Origin: Actinotalea caeni
GTDB lineage: Bacteria; Actinomycetota; Actinomycetes; Actinomycetales; Beutenbergiaceae
NCBI RefSeq assembly: GCF_009733795.1
Contig: NZ_WNXX01000001.1
Coordinates: forward strand, 248,001 to 312,000
Length of the DNA: 64,000 nt
Reading direction: 5' to 3'
The notes below the pieces were generated by a model. It was not told the DNA's origin, searched no databases, and saw nothing but the letters and a program-made list of their open reading frames with translations. Numbering within the stretch: the first letter of the stretch is position 1; each line of letters starts with the position of its first letter. The translations under genes and the position numbers were made by a program. Shown here piece by piece: positions 8,825 through 22,059 of this stretch.

Positions 8825-9103
8825 GTGACGGACGTCCACGCGATCACCTCGGCGGGCCGCAGCCAGAGCGACCAGCTGCACGATCGCACGCGCAACTACC
8901 TCATCTCGATGAGCATCCGCGCGGCGGCCTTCGTGGCGGCGTTCCTCACCGACGGCTGGGTGCGCTGGGCGTGCGTGCTGCTGGCGTTCGTGCTGCCGGT
9001 CGTCGCGGTCATCTTCGCGAACTCCGGGACCGAGCGTCGCAGCGTGCCGAGCAGCTACGTCGACGCGCGGGCGCTGCCGCCGGGCGAGGAGAAGCAGCGG
9101 TGA
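8825..9103 (+). CDS. DUF3099 family small membrane protein
   Basis: A 92-residue protein with a polar N-terminus (VTDVHAITSAGRSQSDQL), two hydrophobic helices (ISMSIRAAAFVAAFL and WACVLLAFVLPVVAVIFA) and a short polar tail. This matches the actinobacterial DUF3099 pattern; its function is unknown. The GTG start at 8825 lies 7 nt after TAGTGT, implying a leaderless mRNA. Its stop overlaps the next gene's GTG. The coupling to SURF1 suggests a membrane or respiratory-assembly role, which is inference only. Confidence 0.82.
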   Translation: MTDVHAITSAGRSQSDQLHDRTRNYLISMSIRAAAFVAAFLTDGWVRWACVLLAFVLPVVAVIFANSGTERRSVPSSYVDARALPPGEEKQR

Positions 9104-9303
9104 ACGAGCTGGTCTGCAGCGCGAAGGGCTGCCGGGAGAACGCGGTCTGGGCGCTGCGGTGGAACAACCCGAAGCTGCACGACGCCGAGCGCCGCAAGAC
9201 GTGGCTCGCGTGCCCCGACCACCGCCAGCACCTCGAGCACTTCCTCACCGCGCGCTCGTTCCTGCGCGAGACGATCCCGGTCGCGGAGCTGCCCACGGCA
9301 TGA
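9100..9303 (+). CDS. Small Cys/His protein, 67 aa, probable zinc-ribbon-like
   Basis: A short protein beginning VNELVCSAKGC, with Cys pairs at residues 6 and 11 and a C-P-D-H motif near residue 38. These four ligands could bind one metal ion. The centre (AVWALRWNNPKLH) and the LEHFLTARSFLRE helix are distinctive, but I do not recognise the family with certainty. GTG at 9100 overlaps the stop of the DUF3099 gene and its own stop overlaps the ATG of the SURF1 gene, so all three are translationally coupled. Possible role as a metal-handling partner of respiratory assembly is inference. Confidence 0.78.
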   Translation: MNELVCSAKGCRENAVWALRWNNPKLHDAERRKTWLACPDHRQHLEHFLTARSFLRETIPVAELPTA

Positions 9304-10141
9304 CGGCGCGCTACGCCTTCCTCCGGTCACGACGCTGGGTGGGGATCGCCGTCCTCACGGTGCTCGTCGCGGCCGTGTGCGGCCTGCTCGGGTCCTGGCA
9401 GCTGGCCCGGCACGAGTACCGAGCCGAGGCGATCGCGCGGGTCGAGGCCAACCGCGACCAGCCGGCGGTGCCGCTCGCGCAGCTGCTCCCCGACCCAACG
9501 ACCGAGGTCGGCGACGACCTCGAGTGGCGCACCGTGACCACCACCGGGCGCTACGTCGGCGACCCGGTGGCGCTGCCGCAGCGCGGCGTCGAGGGCGGGC
9601 CGGCCGACCACGCGCTGGCGGTGCTCGAGGTGCCCGGCCCGGACGGCGAGCGGTGGCTGCTGGCCGTCGACCGCGGCTGGTACCCGACGGACGCCTTCAC
9701 CGACCCGACCGACCGCCTCGCGCTGCCCGACGGCGACCTGCAGCTGGTGCTGCGGCTGCGCCCCGCGGAGGAGCCCAGCGACCGCCAGCAGGTGCCCGGC
9801 CAGGTGCACCGGATCGCGCCCGAGCAGGTGCTCGCCGCGGCGGGCGCGACCGCCGGGCCCGGCACTCTCGTCACCACCGCCTACGCGTGGGTGGTCGAGG
9901 AGACGCCGACGACGGCGAACCCGCCGACGCCGATGACGGTGCCGTCCCCGAACTACCGCTCCAACCTGTCCTACGCGCTGCAGTGGTGGACGTTCGGGCT
10001 GCTGGCGTTCCTCGGCTACGCCGTGCTCGCACGCCGCGAGCGTGCGGCGATGGATCGCGACGAGGGCGTGGCACCCGCGCCGCCGCGGCCGCGGTCACGC
10101 CGTCGCACCGACGCCGAGATCGAGGACGCCGAGATCGAGGC

Positions 10142-10169
<28 letters not shown>
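9300..10169 (+). CDS. SURF1 family cytochrome oxidase assembly protein
   Basis: A 289-residue SURF1-type protein with an N-terminal membrane helix (VGIAVLTVLVAAVCGLLGSW), the QLARHEYRAEAI segment typical of the family, a periplasmic domain, and a second helix near residue 230 (WTFGLLAFLGYAVLA). SURF1 proteins assist heme a insertion or stability in cytochrome oxidase. The ATG at 9300 overlaps the previous stop (ATGA). The last 28 nt overlap the convergent ABC-F gene, so the 3' ends of the mRNAs are antisense to each other. The tail after the second helix is charged and low in complexity. Confidence 0.9.
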
Positions 10170-11740
<1,571 letters not shown>

Positions 11741-11748
11741 GTGGCACG

Positions 11749-11818
11749 AGTCTAGGTAGCCACCGTCGCACCGACCCACGTGATAACGCTCGGGTGAGGC
11801 ATCTCACGCGGCTATCGT
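11749..11818. promoter_or_regulatory. Divergent leaderless-type promoters between ABC-F and metallopeptidase
   Basis: The minus strand has TAGACT (11749-11754), 8 nt before GTG 11740. The plus strand has TATCGT (11813-11818), 6 nt before ATG 11825. Neither gene has a Shine-Dalgarno sequence. The two promoters share an 84-nt gap. Confidence 0.5.
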
Positions 11819-11824
11819 GCCCGC

Positions 11825-12706
11825 ATGACGTTCAACGACGACGCCAGGCTCGACGCCAGCCGGGTCCGGCGTGGTGGGCGCGGCGGCACCGGCATCGCCG
11901 TCGGCGGCGGCGCCGCGCTCGTGCTGTTCCTGCTGTCGCAGCTGCTCGGTGTCGACCTCACAGGGCTGGCCCCGACGACCGGCGAGCCCGTCGAGCAGGG
12001 CACCGACACCAGCCTCGCGGAGGAGTGCCGCACGGGCGCGGACGCGAACGAGAACGTCGACTGCCGGATGGTCGGCGCGTACAACTCGCTGGACGACTAC
12101 TGGGCGACGGCGTTCCCGCGTCTGGGCGGGCAGTACGTCTCCCCCGGCATGTACCTGGAGAGCGGCCAGTGGCAGACCGGCTGCGGCACCGCGTCGAGCG
12201 CGATGGGGCCGTTCTACTGCCCGCCCGACCAGAGCATCTACCTGGACACGGCCTTCTTCGACGTGCTCACCAGCCAGCTCGGCGCCGAGGGCGGCCCGCT
12301 GGCCGAGATGTACGTCATCGCCCACGAGTGGGGCCACCACGTCCAGAACCTCTCCGGCACGATGGACAGGCTCGACCGCAGCGAGACCGGGCCGACGTCG
12401 GACGGCGTGCGGCTGGAGCTGCAGGCGGACTGCTTCGCCGGTGCGTGGGCGCAGAACGCGCAGGGCACCGAGGACGCCGCCGGCGTGACGCTGCTGGAGG
12501 AGTTCACGCAGGCGCAGCTCGCGAGCGCGATGGACGCCGCGGCGGCTGTCGGCGACGACCACATCCAGAGCTCGCAGGGCGGTCGCGTGAACCCCGAGCA
12601 GTGGACGCACGGCTCCTCCGAGCAGCGGCAGCGGTGGTTCTGGCAGGGCTACACCGACGGCCCGAGCGCGTGCGACACCTTCGGGGTCCCCGGTGGGGAC
12701 CTCTGA
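11825..12706 (+). CDS. Neutral zinc metallopeptidase, YpfJ family
   Basis: A 293-residue membrane-anchored protease. Residues 20-45 form a single hydrophobic helix (GIAVGGGAALVLFLLSQLLG), followed by an extracytoplasmic domain with the zinc motif HEWGHHVQ and a downstream Glu in the ADCFAGAWAQ segment. This arrangement matches the YpfJ/KPN_02809 family, whose substrates are unknown. The ATG at 11825 lies 6 nt after TATCGT, implying leaderless translation. The catalytic motif is intact. Confidence 0.92.
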   Translation: MTFNDDARLDASRVRRGGRGGTGIAVGGGAALVLFLLSQLLGVDLTGLAPTTGEPVEQGTDTSLAEECRTGADANENVDCRMVGAYNSLDDYWATAFPRLGGQYVSPGMYLESGQWQTGCGTASSAMGPFYCPPDQSIYLDTAFFDVLTSQLGAEGGPLAEMYVIAHEWGHHVQNLSGTMDRLDRSETGPTSDGVRLELQADCFAGAWAQNAQGTEDAAGVTLLEEFTQAQLASAMDAAAAVGDDHIQSSQGGRVNPEQWTHGSSEQRQRWFWQGYTDGPSACDTFGVPGGDL

Positions 12707-12755
12707 CATCCGCCCCACCTGACGCGCCCCAGGGGCTGCGTGACATGATCGACGC

Positions 12756-13556
12756 ATGACGAACGTGCCGCAGGAGCCCGACGAGTTCCAGACCCGGATG
12801 CGCACCCCGCAGCCCGACGACACCCTGGACACCCACCGCGCAGCGGCGAACCGGGGCGCGGGCGAGCAGCCGACGGGCGGGCAGCCCTCGCCGTTCGCGC
12901 CGCCGCCGTTCGGCTCGGCCTCGCAGCCTCGTCCCGCTGCCCCGCCGCCGGGGTACGGCCCGTCGGCGCCGCCGCCGCAGCCCGGTCAGGCGCCTGGTCA
13001 GGCGCAGCAGCAGTCCTACGGGCAACCGCCGCAGGGCTTCGGCCAGCACAGCCAGCCCGCGTTCGGACAGGGCGCCCAGGGTTACGGCCAGCCCAATCAG
13101 CCCGGTCAGCAGCCGGGGTTCGACCAGCAGCCCGGCTTCGGGCAGCAGCCCGGCTACCCGCAGCAGGCGCCGCAGGGCTGGGGGCCGCCGCAGCAGCAGC
13201 CGCGCGACCCGAACCCGCTCAAGGCGGCCTTCGACCTCTCGTTCCGCGACTACGCCACGCCCGGCATCGTCAAGGTGCTGTACGTGCTGGGCATCGTGAT
13301 GGCGGGCCTGTGGTACCTCGGCACGGTCATCGGGGCGTTCGCGGCGTTCGCACCGAGCCGCGACATCGGTTTCGGCGTCGAGGTCCCCGGCACCCCGGTC
13401 CCCGGCATCCTGGCGCTGCTGCTGGCCTGGATCCCCGCCGCGTTCTTCGTGCTGCTGCTGCGGATGGCGCTGGAGATGGTGCTCTCGAGCGTGCGCACCG
13501 CTGCCGACGTGCGGGTGCTGCGCGAGCGCAGCGACGCCGACGCCGCCGACGACTGA
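12756..13556 (+). CDS. DUF4282 membrane protein with Pro/Gln/Gly-rich N-terminal tail
   Basis: A 266-residue protein in two parts. Residues 1 to about 150 are disordered and dominated by Pro, Gln, Gly, Phe and Tyr, with repeated QPGF, GYGQP and QQPG units. The C-terminal part (from about LKAAFDLSF) has two membrane helices and a charged end, matching DUF4282. The function of DUF4282 is unknown. The ATG at 12756 has a CATGAT box 6 nt upstream. The tail resembles aromatic-spaced low-complexity regions that can self-associate. Confidence 0.85.
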   Translation: MTNVPQEPDEFQTRMRTPQPDDTLDTHRAAANRGAGEQPTGGQPSPFAPPPFGSASQPRPAAPPPGYGPSAPPPQPGQAPGQAQQQSYGQPPQGFGQHSQPAFGQGAQGYGQPNQPGQQPGFDQQPGFGQQPGYPQQAPQGWGPPQQQPRDPNPLKAAFDLSFRDYATPGIVKVLYVLGIVMAGLWYLGTVIGAFAAFAPSRDIGFGVEVPGTPVPGILALLLAWIPAAFFVLLLRMALEMVLSSVRTAADVRVLRERSDADAADD

Positions 13557-13590
13557 CTGTCGGCGGGCGCGGCGCGCTCAGCGGCTCGGC

Positions 13591-13968
13591 TCAGACGTTG
13601 AAGCCGAGCGCGCGCAGCTGCTGGCGGCCGTCCTCGGTGATCTTGTCCGGGCCCCACGGCGGCATCCACACCCAGTTGATGCGCTGACCGTTCGTGATGC
13701 CGTCGAGCGCCTGCGCGGCCTGGTCCTCGATGACGTCGGTGAGCGGGCACGCGGCCGACGTGAGGGTCATGTCGATGACCGCCTCGCCGTCGGGCTCCAT
13801 GTGCACGCCGTAGACGAGGCCGAGGTCGACGACGTTGATGCCCAGCTCTGGGTCGATGACGTCGCGCAACGCCTCCTCGACGTCGGCGACGTCGGCCACG
13901 GCGGTCGCGCCCTCCGGGGTGCCCGCAGCCTCGACCGGGGTCGGGGTGGGTTCGGTGCTCTCGGTCAT
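13591..13968 (-). CDS. sufT: MIP18/DUF59 metal-sulfur cluster assembly factor (SufT-like)
   Basis: A 125-residue protein whose core VIDPELGINVVDLGLVYG and the SAACPLTDVIED Cys motif match the MIP18/DUF59 (SufT) family, which helps mature iron-sulfur proteins. The first 30 residues are an acidic, Thr/Pro/Ala-rich extension. It is last in the SUF operon, 4 nt after sufU. Confidence is high in the family and moderate for the gene name. Confidence 0.88.
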   Translation of the reverse strand: MTESTEPTPTPVEAAGTPEGATAVADVADVEEALRDVIDPELGINVVDLGLVYGVHMEPDGEAVIDMTLTSAACPLTDVIEDQAAQALDGITNGQRINWVWMPPWGPDKITEDGRQQLRALGFNV

Positions 13969-13972
13969 GACC

Positions 13973-16468
<2,496 letters not shown>

Positions 16469-16485
16469 CTGTCGGTTCTTTTCTC

Positions 16486-16836
16486 TCAGTTCAGGGTCGC
16501 GTTGATCTGGACGTCGACGTCGACGAGCACGTCGTCGCCGTCGTACGTGACGGGGTAGGTCGGCACCGGCCGGGTCGCCGGCAGCCCGGTCGGCCGGCCG
16601 GTGCGCAGGTCGAAGGTCGAGCCGTGCAGCCAGCACTCGAGCGTGGTGCCCTCGACCTCCCCCTCCGACAGCGAGACCTGACCGTGGGAGCACACGTCGT
16701 TGATCGCGTAGTACTCGCCGTCCTCGGCGCGCACGAGCGCCACCTCCACGAGCGAGCCGTCGGGACCGTCGAGCTCCAGCCGCAGGGTCTCGCCGGGCTC
16801 GAGGTCCTCGCGCGAGGCGACGACCTGGGCCGTCAT
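16486..16836 (-). CDS. Rieske-type [2Fe-2S] ferredoxin-like protein in the SUF operon
   Basis: A 116-residue protein with both Rieske ligand motifs, CSHGQVSL and CWLHGSTFDL, and a PVPTYPV strand. It resembles the ferredoxin subunit of non-heme iron oxygenases but lacks an oxygenase partner here. Its location between sufD and sufC is common in Actinobacteria, where it may carry electrons or clusters for assembly. The ATG at 16836 overlaps the sufD stop. Confidence 0.92.
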   Translation of the reverse strand: MTAQVVASREDLEPGETLRLELDGPDGSLVEVALVRAEDGEYYAINDVCSHGQVSLSEGEVEGTTLECWLHGSTFDLRTGRPTGLPATRPVPTYPVTYDGDDVLVDVDVQINATLN

Positions 16837-18083
16837 GCGTCGACCTCGGCCCCGGCCGTCTGCATGGCGATCTCGAGCTCGGCCTCGATCGCGGCGAGCA
16901 TGCGCTCACCGACGACGTCGACGCCGATCCGCCCGATCATCTCGGCGAAGAAGCCGCGGAGCACCAGCCGGCGCGCGGCCTCCTCAGGGATGCCGCGAGC
17001 GCGCAGGTAGAACAGCTGCTCGTCGTCGAAGCGACCCGTCGCCGAGGCGTGCCCGGCGCCCTCGATCTCACCGGTCTCGATCTCGAGGTTCGGCACCGAG
17101 TCCGCGCGGGCGCCGTCGGTCAGCACCAGGTTGCGGTTGAGCTCGTAGGTGTCGATGCCCTCGGCCTCGGGCCGGATGAGGACGTTGCCGATCCACACGC
17201 TGTGCGCGCCGTCGCCCTGCAGCGCGCCCTTGTAGAGCACGTCGCTGCGGGTCTTGGGCTCGTTGTGGTCGACGAACAGGCGGTGCTCGATGTGCTGCCC
17301 GGCGTCGGCGAAGTAGAGGCCGAGCAGCTCGGCCGACCCGCCGGGGCCGTCGTAGACCGCGGTGGTGTCGTGGCGCACCAGGTCGCCGCCGAAGGACACC
17401 GAGACGTGCTTGAGCTCGGCGTCGCGACCGACGACGGCGTGCGCGTTGCTGTGGTGCACCGCGTCGGGCTGCCAGTCCTGGTACGAGACGAACGTCAGCG
17501 CCGCACCGTCGCCCAGCACGATCTCGACGTTCTCGGCGTAGGTGGCGCTGCCCTCGAAGAACACGACGACGCTCGCGCGGGCGTTCGCGCCGACGGTCAC
17601 CAGCAGGTGACCCGCGACCGCCTCGCTGCCGCCGTCACCGGTGAGGGTGACGACCAGCGGCTCGGCGACCTCGGTGCCCGCGGGCACGTCGATCGTCATG
17701 ACCTTCTCGGTCGCGGCCCAGGCGCGGGCGCTCACGCGGTCGATCGGCACGTAGCCCGACAGCCCGCGACGCGACTCGGCGACCGGCACGATCTGGACCG
17801 TCACGCCGTCGACGCCCCTGACGTCGGCGGTCACGCCCTCGCCGCGCAGCGGCGCGTCCTGCAGCAGGCCGCGCAGGCGGCGCAGCGGGGTGAACCGCCA
17901 CTCCTCCTCGCGCCCGGTCGGCACCTCGAACGCCTCGGGGTCCGTCGAGGCGAACCGGTCGGCGTAGCTGGTGCCCGGCGACGTGCGCACGCCGTGGCTG
18001 TGGGCGGCGTCGGCGGACGCGCGCGAGTGATCGGTGGACAGTCCGGTGGTCTCGACCGGGCTGTCCGTGGTGTCGGTGGTCAT
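16833..18083 (-). CDS. sufD: Fe-S cluster assembly protein SufD
   Basis: A 416-residue SufD scaffold subunit. The core shows the family's long beta-helix, with motifs such as GREEEWRFTPLRRL near the N-terminus, VLYKGALQGDGAHSVWIGNV, and the C-terminal SATGRFDDEQLFYLRARGI. The N-terminal 30-40 residues are a Thr/Asp/Ser-rich linker. The ATG at 18083 shares one base with the sufB stop (TGATG). It forms SufBC2D with its neighbours. Confidence 0.95.
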   Translation of the reverse strand: MTTDTTDSPVETTGLSTDHSRASADAAHSHGVRTSPGTSYADRFASTDPEAFEVPTGREEEWRFTPLRRLRGLLQDAPLRGEGVTADVRGVDGVTVQIVPVAESRRGLSGYVPIDRVSARAWAATEKVMTIDVPAGTEVAEPLVVTLTGDGGSEAVAGHLLVTVGANARASVVVFFEGSATYAENVEIVLGDGAALTFVSYQDWQPDAVHHSNAHAVVGRDAELKHVSVSFGGDLVRHDTTAVYDGPGGSAELLGLYFADAGQHIEHRLFVDHNEPKTRSDVLYKGALQGDGAHSVWIGNVLIRPEAEGIDTYELNRNLVLTDGARADSVPNLEIETGEIEGAGHASATGRFDDEQLFYLRARGIPEEAARRLVLRGFFAEMIGRIGVDVVGERMLAAIEAELEIAMQTAGAEVDA

Positions 18084-19540
18084 CAGCCGACGGCCCCTTC
18101 CATCTGCAGCTCGATGAGGCGGTTGAGCTCGAGGGCGTACTCCATGGGCAGCTCGCGCGCGATGGGCTCGACGAACCCGCGCACGATCATGGCCATCGCC
18201 TCGGTCTCCTCCATGCCTCGGGACATGAGGTAGAACAGCTGGTCCTCGCTCACCTTCGAGACGGTCGCCTCGTGACCCATCTCGACGTCGTCCTCGCGGA
18301 CGTCGACGTAGGGGTAGGTGTCGGACCGGGAGATCGTGTCCACGAGCAGCGCGTCGCAGAGCACGTTCGACTTGCTCGCCTCGGCGCCCTCGAGCACCTG
18401 CACGAGGCCGCGGTAGGAGGCGCGACCACCGCCGCGGGCCACCGACTTCGACACGATCGAGCTCGACGTGCGCGGCGCCATGTGCACCATCTTCGAGCCG
18501 GTGTCCTGGTGCTGCCCCTCGCCGGCGAAGGCGATCGAGAGCGTCTCGCCACGGGCGTGCTCGCCCATGAGGTAGACCGCCGGGTACTTCATCGTCACCT
18601 TGGAGCCGATGTTGCCGTCGATCCACTCCATGGTGCCGCCCTCGGCGACGGTGGAGCGCTTGGTCACCAGGTTGTAGACGTTGTTCGACCAGTTCTGGAT
18701 GGTCGTGTAGCGCACGCGGGCGTTCTTCTTCACGACGATCTCGACGACGGCCGAGTGCAGCGAGTCGCTCGAGTAGATCGGCGCCGTGCAGCCCTCGACG
18801 TAGTGCACGTAGGAGCCCTCGTCGGCGATGATCAGCGTCCGCTCGAACTGGCCCATGTTCTCGGTGTTGATCCGGAAGTAGGCCTGGAGCGGGATCTCGA
18901 CGTGCACGCCCGGCGGCACGTAGACGAACGAGCCGCCCGACCACACCGCGGTGTTGAGCGCAGCGAACTTATTGTCGCCCGCCGGGATCACCGAGCCGAA
19001 GTACTCCTCGAAGATCTCCGGGTGCTCGCGCAGGCCGGTGTCGGTGTCCATGAAGATGACACCCTGCCGCTCGAGCTCTTCGTTGATCTGGTGGTACACC
19101 ACCTCGGACTCGTACTGGGCCGCGACGCCGGCCACGAGGCGCTGCTTCTCCGCCTCCGGGATGCCGAGCCTGTCGTAGGTGTTCTTGATGTCCTCCGGAA
19201 GCTCCTCCCAGCTGGTGGCCTGCTTCTCGGTGGTGCGGACGAAGTACTTGATCTGATCGAAGTCGATGCCGGAGAGGTCGGCGCCCCAGGTCGGCATCGG
19301 CTTGCGCTCGAACATCCGCAGACCCTTGAGGCGCTGGTTGAGCATCCACTCCGACTCGTTCTTGAGCGCGGAGATGTTGCGCACGACCTGCTCGGACAGA
19401 CCGCGCTCGGCGCTGGCGCCGTAGACGTCGGGGTCGTGCCAGCCGAACGTGTAGTTGCCGATCGAGGCGATCGTCTCGTCCTGCGTCAGCGGCCGGTCGA
19501 CCGGCTCCGCCGCGGTGGCGGCCTGTGGCTCGACAGTCAT
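18083..19540 (-). CDS. sufB: Fe-S cluster assembly protein SufB
   Basis: A 485-residue SufB scaffold. Characteristic motifs include [18 protein letters not shown], the [13 protein letters not shown] segment with a candidate Cys, [17 protein letters not shown], and the end [18 protein letters not shown]. It follows the sufR stop without overlap (start ATG 19540, sufR stop at 19541). It is the first structural gene of the SUF operon. No intein is present, unlike some mycobacterial SufB genes. Confidence 0.97.
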   Translation of the reverse strand: MTVEPQAATAAEPVDRPLTQDETIASIGNYTFGWHDPDVYGASAERGLSEQVVRNISALKNESEWMLNQRLKGLRMFERKPMPTWGADLSGIDFDQIKYFVRTTEKQATSWEELPEDIKNTYDRLGIPEAEKQRLVAGVAAQYESEVVYHQINEELERQGVIFMDTDTGLREHPEIFEEYFGSVIPAGDNKFAALNTAVWSGGSFVYVPPGVHVEIPLQAYFRINTENMGQFERTLIIADEGSYVHYVEGCTAPIYSSDSLHSAVVEIVVKKNARVRYTTIQNWSNNVYNLVTKRSTVAEGGTMEWIDGNIGSKVTMKYPAVYLMGEHARGETLSIAFAGEGQHQDTGSKMVHMAPRTSSSIVSKSVARGGGRASYRGLVQVLEGAEASKSNVLCDALLVDTISRSDTYPYVDVREDDVEMGHEATVSKVSEDQLFYLMSRGMEETEAMAMIVRGFVEPIARELPMEYALELNRLIELQMEGAVG

Positions 19541-20284
19541 TCAGCTGTCCTTCCGGGTCGGGATCTTCAGAGGGATGTGGGTCGTGCAGACGTGCCCGCC
19601 GGTGGCCAGGGTGGCCAGCCGTTGGACGTGCACGCCGAGCAGGTCGGAGAAGGCGCGGGTCTCCGCCTCGCACAGCTCGTTGTAGGCCTCGGCGACGTCG
19701 AGCACCGGGCAGTGGCCCTGGCACACCTGCACCGCGATGCCACCCGGCATCGGACGCGCGGTGGCAGCGTAGCCGTCCTCGGCGAGCAGTCGCGCCAGCG
19801 TCTGGGCACGCGCGGCGAAGTCGTCCCCGGCGGCCTCGATCGCGGGGGCGTAGCGGGCGCGCATCTCCTCCGAGCGCGCCTGCGCGAAGGCGGTGATGCC
19901 CTCGGGCCCCAGCGCCTGCTTGATCTGCGCGAGCGCCGCCAGCGCGGCCTGCGCGTAGGCAGTGCCGAGGTGGGAGTGCGCGGAGGCGGCCGCGACGTAC
20001 TTGCGCGCGGGGCGGCCGCGGCCACGCTTGGTGACCGGGACGTCGTCGCGCGCCTCGACCTGCCCCTCGGTCTCCAGCGTGATGAGGTGGCGACGGACGG
20101 CGGCGGAGGTCAGCGTGAGGCGGCGCGCCAGCTCGGCGGCGCTGATCGGGCCGAGCTCGACGATCAGCCGCAGCACCCGGTCGCGCGTGGTCGCCTCGTC
20201 GTGGCTCTCGACGCTCTCGGCCGGTGCACGGCCGGTGGCGAGCGCGTCCTCGGTGGCGGTCGGGTTCGGGGCAGCGGTTGGCAT
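19541..20284 (-). CDS. sufR: SufR-type iron-sulfur sensing repressor
   Basis: A helix-turn-helix protein of 247 residues: winged-helix region around ISAAELARRLTLTSAAVRRH and a C-terminal Fe-S domain with Cys at about 188 and 192 (VCQGHCPV), 205 (NELCEAE) and 233 (GHVCTTH). These four Cys fit the [4Fe-4S]-binding pattern of SufR regulators, which repress suf operons when clusters are sufficient. Start uncertain: a GGAGG lies 2 nt from GTG 20296, 8 nt from TTG 20290 and 14 nt from ATG 20284. It stands upstream of sufB and downstream of an inverted-repeat operator. Confidence 0.92.
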   Translation of the reverse strand: MPTAAPNPTATEDALATGRAPAESVESHDEATTRDRVLRLIVELGPISAAELARRLTLTSAAVRRHLITLETEGQVEARDDVPVTKRGRGRPARKYVAAASAHSHLGTAYAQAALAALAQIKQALGPEGITAFAQARSEEMRARYAPAIEAAGDDFAARAQTLARLLAEDGYAATARPMPGGIAVQVCQGHCPVLDVAEAYNELCEAETRAFSDLLGVHVQRLATLATGGHVCTTHIPLKIPTRKDS

Positions 20285-20347
20285 CGTCAAGCGCACTCCC
20301 TCCTCACGGCTCAGGGGTGGCGACCGACCGGCCGCGACGAGCCCCTG

Positions 20348-20376
20348 ATTTAGACAACATTCTCCGTTGTCTAAAT
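20348..20376. promoter_or_regulatory. Inverted-repeat operator, probable SufR box
   Basis: ATTTAGACAAC (20348-20358) and GTTGTCTAAAT (20366-20376) are perfect inverted 11-mers with a 7-nt spacer. The inner CAAC...GTTG resembles the half-sites known for SufR in other bacteria. The repeat is AT-rich in a GC-rich region and includes a -35/-10-like pair on the minus strand (TTAGAC, 16 nt, TAAATC). Location 64 nt before sufR supports autoregulation of the SUF operon. Confidence 0.8.
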
Positions 20377-20455
20377 GGTTCCCGCAAGCAAGGCGACCCT
20401 AAGTGAGACGCGTCACGCGGCCGCTCGCGCGGCGGCTGCAGGCCGTCGCGCGGGC

Positions 20456-20461
20456 TACCGT
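20456..20461 (+). promoter_or_regulatory. ctaA leaderless-type -10 box
   Basis: TACCGT lies 6 nt before the GTG at 20468. It would place ctaA under its own promoter, separate from the SufR box about 80 nt upstream. Confidence 0.45.
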
Positions 20462-20467
20462 AGGGGG

Positions 20468-21415
20468 GTGTCGGACGCCCTGCTCCGGCGCCTCACCGGC
20501 GCCGCCGTGATCGCCAACCTGGTCGGCCAGGTCCTCATCGTCGTCACAGGCGGTGCCGTGCGGCTGACCGGCTCGGGGCTGGGTTGCTCGACGTGGCCGC
20601 AGTGCGAGCCCGGCAGCTTCACGCCGGTGTTCCACGAGGCGATGGGGATGCACGTCTTCGTCGAGTTCGGCAACCGGATGATCGGCGTGCTGCTGGGCCT
20701 GGTGGGGATCGCGCTGGCGGTGCTCACGACGCTCGCCGTGCGTCGGCTGGGTCGCTCCGAGGACGTGAGCTGGCTCGCCTACGGCGTGCTGGTCGGTGTC
20801 GTGCTGCAGGGCGTCGTCGGCGGCGTCTCGGTGCGGCTGGACCTGCACCCCGGCATCGTCGGCTCGCACTTCCTGCTCTCGGGCGCGCTGCTGGTGCTGT
20901 CCACGCTGCTCGCCGTGCGGTGGTTCGAGGGCGACGGCGCCCGTCGGCTGCTCGGCGGTCGCACGCTGCGCTCGGTGGCCGCGGTCGTCGCCCTGCTGGC
21001 CGTCCTGGTCGTCGTGCTCGGCGTCGTCGTCACCGGCGCGGGGCCGCACTCGGGCGACGACGAGGTGGGCTACCGGTTCGCCGTCGACCCCTACCTGGTG
21101 GCGCGCATGCACGCCGCGGCGGTGTGGCTGCTCCTCGTGACGCAGGTGGCGCTGCTCGTGGCCGCCGCCCGCACCCGCCCGGTGCTGCCGGCGCTGCGCC
21201 GCTGGAGCCTGGTGCTGCTCGCGGTCACGCTCGCCCAGGGCCTGATCGGGTACGTGCAGTTCTTCACCGGGCTGCCGGAGCTGCTCGTCGGCGCCCACAT
21301 GCTCGGCGCGGCCCTCCTCATCGTCGCCACCACCCGCACGGTGCTCACGCTGCGCACGCGCGAGCCGGAGGTCGTCGAGCAGCCGCGCCGGCCGGCGGCC
21401 GCGACGGCGGACTGA
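20468..21415 (+). CDS. ctaA: Heme A synthase, CtaA/COX15 family
   Basis: A 315-residue integral membrane protein with about eight helices. Conserved His are in HEAMGMHVFVEFGNR, LHPGIVGSHFLL, HAAAVWLLLV and GAHMLGAALL, matching heme A synthases that convert heme O to heme A for cytochrome aa3 oxidase. The GTG at 20468 (VSDALLRRLTGAAV) lies 6 nt after TACCGT; the open frame extends further upstream but has no start signal. It diverges from sufR. Confidence 0.92.
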   Translation: MSDALLRRLTGAAVIANLVGQVLIVVTGGAVRLTGSGLGCSTWPQCEPGSFTPVFHEAMGMHVFVEFGNRMIGVLLGLVGIALAVLTTLAVRRLGRSEDVSWLAYGVLVGVVLQGVVGGVSVRLDLHPGIVGSHFLLSGALLVLSTLLAVRWFEGDGARRLLGGRTLRSVAAVVALLAVLVVVLGVVVTGAGPHSGDDEVGYRFAVDPYLVARMHAAAVWLLLVTQVALLVAAARTRPVLPALRRWSLVLLAVTLAQGLIGYVQFFTGLPELLVGAHMLGAALLIVATTRTVLTLRTREPEVVEQPRRPAAATAD

Positions 21416-21436
21416 GCCGGGCGCCGTCGGGTCGGG

Positions 21437-22059
21437 CTAGCGCACCCAGGCGGCGTCGGCGGGCCGCAGCGGGGCCCAGCCCTGCGCCTGCGCCGCCTGC
21501 GCGGCGAGCAGCCCGGCGACCGCGCTCGGGTTGTGCACCGCGCCGCCCAGCACCAGCTGCACCGCGTCGCGCAGCGGCACCCACGCGGTCCGCATGCCCA
21601 GCTCCTCCTCCGACCTCGTGTGCCGCGCGTCCTCGGGGACATCGGCGAGGTCGCGCGCGAGGAACACGCGCAGCGCCTCGTCGGAGCCGCCCGGCGAGGT
21701 GTAGTAGTCGACGAGGGTGTCCCAGCGCCCCGCGGTGAGGTCGGCCTCCTCGGCGAGCTCGCGGCGAGCAGCGTCGACGAGCGGCTCACCCGGCACGTCG
21801 AGCAGCCCGGCGGGCACCTCCCACAGGTAGGCGCGCACGGGGTGGCGGTACTGCCGCAGCAGCAGCACGCGCCCCTGCTCGTCGAGCGCGACGACGGCGA
21901 CCGCGCCGGGGTGCCGGACGAACTCGCGCGTCACGCGGCCGCCCTCGCCGAGGTCGACCGTCTCGCTCACGAGGTCGAGCACGCGCCCCTCGTGGAGCAC
22001 GCGGGACTCCGAGACCGGCAGCGCGACCGGCTCGTCGGCGACCGGGGGCTCCCCCGCCG

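Noticed and set aside
12685-12701. GGTCCCC/GGGGACC hairpin at the end of the metallopeptidase gene as a terminator
   Set aside because: It lies within codons and is not followed by T residues.
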